A DNA stretch of 64,000 nt. Source: Proteiniphilum acetatigenes DSM 18083 (GTDB lineage: Bacteria; Bacteroidota; Bacteroidia; Bacteroidales; Dysgonomonadaceae). Positions 61,303 to 64,000 of the stretch are shown in pieces. The notes beneath the pieces were generated by a model. It worked only from the letters and a program-made list of their open reading frames with translations. It had not been told where the DNA came from and searched no databases. Where the stretch lies: contig NZ_KB905693.1 in NCBI RefSeq assembly GCF_000380985.1, positions 124,001 to 188,000 of the forward strand, given 5' to 3'. Both the position numbers and the translations under genes were made by a program. Position 1 is the first letter of the stretch. Each line of letters begins with the position of its first letter.

Positions 61303-61788
61303 ATGAGAAATAAAATATGGTTATTGATGGCCGGTTTCTTTATAGTGCTGGGTCTGCCTGCACAGAGACCGCAGGACACACCGCAGTTATACCAATCGGG
61401 GGGAGTTTATTATCGGGACAGGGCGCAAATGGAACTCTATTCAGGAGATTACCGGGAGTATTACGAGAATAATACGATCAAGCTGGAAATGCAGATAAAG
61501 AACGGTCTGCCGGAAGGTCCTTATATTGTCTATTTCGAAAACCGGAAGCCCAAAGAGGTACGTTCCTATAAAAATGGGAAACTACATGGTCTGTGGAGGA
61601 ATTATGACTTATCGGGGCAGCTGATCTCCGAAGCTGAATACAGGAACGGGCAAAAGCATGGGACATGGCGGATATGGGATGAATTGGGAACACAACGGTA
61701 TGAAATGAACTACTACGACGGTAAAAAGATCGGGATCTGGAAAATGTGGAATGATAAAGGTGAGTTAATAGATGAGAAAAGATATTGA
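61303..61788 (+). CDS. Exported MORN-like repeat protein
   Basis: The frame opens at a TTG (61264), but the ATG at 61303 starts a signal peptide (MRNKIWLLMAGFFIVLGLPA then Q), giving 161 residues. Five short YxxGxxxGxW-type repeats follow: EMQIKNGLPEGPYIVY, EVRSYKNGKLHGLWRNY, EAEYRNGQKHGTWRIW, EMNYYDGKKIGIWKMW. Such MORN-variant (YwqK-type) proteins are widespread in Bacteroidetes; they form beta-hairpin ladders that may contact membranes or the wall. No enzymatic motif. It has its own frame between two transcription units; no clear promoter was found. Confidence 0.75.
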   Translation: MRNKIWLLMAGFFIVLGLPAQRPQDTPQLYQSGGVYYRDRAQMELYSGDYREYYENNTIKLEMQIKNGLPEGPYIVYFENRKPKEVRSYKNGKLHGLWRNYDLSGQLISEAEYRNGQKHGTWRIWDELGTQRYEMNYYDGKKIGIWKMWNDKGELIDEKRY

Positions 61789-61878
61789 TACTATTTTTTG
61801 GCATCAAAAAGATAAGATTTACATAATGAAAATAAATTGGAAATACAGTTTCGAATTATCGCTGTAATCTTAACAATA

Positions 61879-61911
61879 TTGTAACAGGATCGTAACCAAT
61901 TTGTAACATTT
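61879..61911 (+). promoter_or_regulatory. PhoB-box-like array before the phosphate transporter
   Basis: Three consecutive 11-bp units, TTGTAACAGGA, TCGTAACCAAT and TTGTAACATTT, with a further imperfect unit (TCTTAACAATA, 61868-61878) ahead. The string from TGTAACATTTATAA through GACCTTTGTGCCC is shared almost base for base with the region before the receptor at 57260. GACCTTTG (61918-61925) is a one-mismatch -7 element 23 bp before the ATG. Confidence 0.75.
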
Positions 61912-61948
61912 ATAAGAGACCTTTGTGCCCAAAATAATTCGGCACTAA

Positions 61949-64000
61949 ATGGACCCTATTTATTTAATCATTGTAATTATTCTTCTAGGCCTGGCAGCAC
62001 TCGACCTCATCGTAGGTGTGGCAAACGATGCGGTCAACTTTCTCAATTCGAGTATCGGATCAAAAGTAGCACCCCTTTGGGTGATCCTCACGGTCGCCTC
62101 TATAGGAGTGATGATCGGGACGATGTTCTCCAGCGGGATGATGGAGATCGCCCGAAGTGGGGTATTTTATCCGGAGAAATTCACATTCCCGGCTATTATG
62201 ATCCTGTTCCTGGCAGTGATGCTTACGGATGTTATTCTGCTTGACCTGTTCAATACGTTTGGATTACCTACTTCTACTACTGTTTCTCTGGTATTCGAAC
62301 TACTTGGCGCAGCGGTGGCGGTTGCCCTGTTCTCCGTCTGGACTTCAGGATCGGGCGAACACATTGGCGAATTCCTTAACAGCGGGAAAGCCTTGGCTAT
62401 TATTGGTGGTATATTTATTTCTATCGCTATTGCATTTGTAGCAGGTAGTGCCATTATGTATGTCTCCCGGTTAATATTTTCTTTCAATTATGCCAAGCCG
62501 TTTAAATATCTGGGCGCCATCTGGGGAGGTATTGCGCTTACAGCGATTACCTACTTTGCCATTTTTAAGGGATTAAAAGGAAGTGTGCTGGTAAGCCAGG
62601 GTATGCTCGATTATCTGGAACATAATATGGGAACTGCCCTTCTGTATACTTTTATCGGATGGACGGTGTTCATGGCGATACTCCAACATCTTTTCCGCGT
62701 AAAGATACTGAAAGTGATTGTGCTGACCGGAACCGCTGCATTGGCAATGGCATTTGCCGGGAACGACCTGGTGAATTTTATCGGTGTATCCATGGCTGGC
62801 TACGATTCATTCCAGATAGCGCGGGAAGTGACTGCTTCAGGAGGTGATATCAATCAACTCCATATGGGCCGGTTGTCAGAGCCGGTCGTCGCCAATATCT
62901 GGTGGTTGCTGGCTGCCGGAGTGATCATGGTGCTGGCGCTCTGGTTTTCCAAAAAATCCCGGTCTGTCACCGAAACGGAAGTAAATCTTGCCCGGAAAGG
63001 AGACGGAGTGGAGCGATTCTCCTCATCACCCCTTTCACGCCACATGGTAAGGAGCAGCCTCAATTTTAGTAAATCGATCAGTAAGATAATGCCTGCATCG
63101 GCAAAAAGTTTCATTAATAAACGATTCGAACCGGTAGAACTGGAAGACAAAGCCTCTTTCGATTTGATACGGGCATCCGTCAATCTTACTATTGCGGCTT
63201 TATTGATCTCGCTCGGGACATCGTTGAAATTACCCTTGTCTACCACCTATGTTACTTTTATGGTGGCAATGGGGAGCTCCCTGGCCGACCGGGCCTGGGG
63301 ACGGGAGAGCGCCGTGTACCGGATTAACGGCGTTCTTACGGTGGTAGCAGGTTGGCTACTGACAGCATTGGTGGCTTTCACTGCCTCCATGATCGTGGGG
63401 TTGTTCCTGATGTGGGGTGGTAAGATCGCCCTCGCTGTCATGGTGTTCCTGGTTGTCTTTATCCTGTTTAAATCGGGTAGATTGCACTCCAAACTGAAAT
63501 CCAAAGAACAGCAGCAACAACAAATCCTTTCCAGTGAACAACAACTGGTCGCATCCTGTAATAATGACGTGTATCTGATGCTGGAAAAAACGCTCTCGAT
63601 CTATAAACGTGTAGTAGAAGGATTGAAAGATGAGGATAGAAAGCTTGTAAAGAAAGCGATGGGTGAAGCCTATGAGTTGTATGAAAGATTCAAGGATAAA
63701 CGGGATTATGAGGTGGTACCCACGTTGGAAAGCATACAACTCAATGCACTGGATCTTGAACAGGAATATGTGCAGTTGGTAGACTACTCCTATGAGATTA
63801 CCAAATCATTGAAAGCAGTAACAGAGAATACATTCCAGTATATCGACAACAATCACACCGCATTCTCAAAAGAACAGATCGAAGACCTGAAGGTCATTTA
63901 TAAAATTCTTTCTGAAGCGTTTACAGAGTACGAGAAAATGGAAAAATCAGGAGATTACAACCAGTTTAGTCAGATAGTGAATATGCGGGAAACCATCCTG
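61949..64000 (+). CDS. Pit-type inorganic phosphate transporter (3' end cut by window edge)
   Basis: The frame is open from the ATG at 61949 to the right edge (684 codons, no stop). The N-terminal 510 residues form a polytopic membrane protein with the duplicated PHO4 signature: GVANDAVNFLNSSIGSKVAP in the first half and FAGNDLVNFIGVS in the second. A long cytoplasmic loop (about 340-400) splits the halves. From about 515 a soluble, helical domain follows (KEQQQQQILSSEQQL, AYELYERFKDKRDY, EQIEDLKVIYKILSEAFTEY), resembling PhoU/DUF47-type regulators, here fused to the permease. It takes up phosphate with protons or sodium. The PhoB-like array upstream implies induction under phosphate limitation, which is unusual for a low-affinity Pit system in enteric bacteria. 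Confidence 0.9.
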   Translation, partial: MDPIYLIIVIILLGLAALDLIVGVANDAVNFLNSSIGSKVAPLWVILTVASIGVMIGTMFSSGMMEIARSGVFYPEKFTFPAIMILFLAVMLTDVILLDLFNTFGLPTSTTVSLVFELLGAAVAVALFSVWTSGSGEHIGEFLNSGKALAIIGGIFISIAIAFVAGSAIMYVSRLIFSFNYAKPFKYLGAIWGGIALTAITYFAIFKGLKGSVLVSQGMLDYLEHNMGTALLYTFIGWTVFMAILQHLFRVKILKVIVLTGTAALAMAFAGNDLVNFIGVSMAGYDSFQIAREVTASGGDINQLHMGRLSEPVVANIWWLLAAGVIMVLALWFSKKSRSVTETEVNLARKGDGVERFSSSPLSRHMVRSSLNFSKSISKIMPASAKSFINKRFEPVELEDKASFDLIRASVNLTIAALLISLGTSLKLPLSTTYVTFMVAMGSSLADRAWGRESAVYRINGVLTVVAGWLLTALVAFTASMIVGLFLMWGGKIALAVMVFLVVFILFKSGRLHSKLKSKEQQQQQILSSEQQLVASCNNDVYLMLEKTLSIYKRVVEGLKDEDRKLVKKAMGEAYELYERFKDKRDYEVVPTLESIQLNALDLEQEYVQLVDYSYEITKSLKAVTENTFQYIDNNHTAFSKEQIEDLKVIYKILSEAFTEYEKMEKSGDYNQFSQIVNMRETIL

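Noticed and set aside
1-64000. tRNA, rRNA, CRISPR arrays, integrases and insertion sequences
   Set aside because: None was recognised by eye: no transposase-like protein, no regular spaced repeats, and no tRNA-like cloverleaf. Small RNAs cannot be excluded.

Overview
The window looks like chromosome of a member of the Bacteroidota, most likely order Bacteroidales (the gene content would fit Dysgonomonadaceae such as Dysgonomonas or Proteiniphilum, but I cannot fix the genus). The grounds are two SusC/SusD outer-membrane pairs, many lipoproteins and secreted glycosidases, promoters with the Bacteroidetes -7 element TAnnTTTG, and few Shine-Dalgarno sequences. I see no rRNA, tRNA, CRISPR array or insertion sequence.

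Layout. Everything from 1 to 53336 is on the minus strand and everything from 54075 to the right edge is on the plus strand. The switch falls in a roughly 0.7 kb AT-rich intergenic stretch with DnaA-box-like sites, a candidate replication origin.

PUL A (right to left, 25164 to 1, running off the left edge): LacI-type regulator, DapA/NanA-family lyase, PKD lipoprotein, SusC, SusD, a two-domain toroid protein, a PhoPQ-activated-type hydrolase, a ChbG-type deacetylase, a ceramidase-like/purple-acid-phosphatase fusion, a second purple-acid-phosphatase-like protein, a GH2 of the exo-beta-glucosaminidase type, a GH67-like secreted protein, a secreted Gfo/Idh/MocA oxidoreductase and a secreted TIM-barrel epimerase. 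Its substrate is not obvious; an amino-sugar-containing glycan with phosphate or acyl groups is a guess.

PUL B (50904 to 25520): LacI-type regulator, fucI, GH172, SusC, SusD, small lipoprotein, GH183 (DUF4185), DUF4861, GH116, two further GH172 (DUF2961) enzymes, an unclassified six-hairpin protein, a mutarotase-like lipoprotein, a FucP-type permease and an AraB-type ribulokinase, closed by a hairpin terminator. GH172, GH183 and GH116 are the families in which D-arabinan-degrading enzymes (mycobacterial arabinogalactan and lipoarabinomannan) have been described. FucI acts on D-arabinose and AraB-type kinases accept D-ribulose. I therefore read this locus as a self-contained D-arabinan utilisation system: outer-membrane capture, endo- and exo-cleavage, uptake of D-arabinose, then D-ribulose and D-ribulose 5-phosphate. 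This is the most interesting content of the window.

Both PULs share one design: a LacI gene, palindromic operators with a central CG, then the catabolic isomerase or lyase as first gene, then the Sus genes and hydrolases. Operators are visible at 24083, 25206, 49802, 49877 and 50949.

Right part: ychF and nadA (housekeeping), the candidate origin, a tyrosine-phosphatase-like lipoprotein that has lost its catalytic Cys and Arg, a DEAD-box RNA helicase, then a probable phosphate-starvation block: TonB-dependent receptor, beta-helix lipoprotein, MORN-repeat protein and a Pit-type phosphate transporter (cut by the right edge). Two near-identical PhoB-box-like arrays of 11-bp direct repeats precede the receptor and the transporter.
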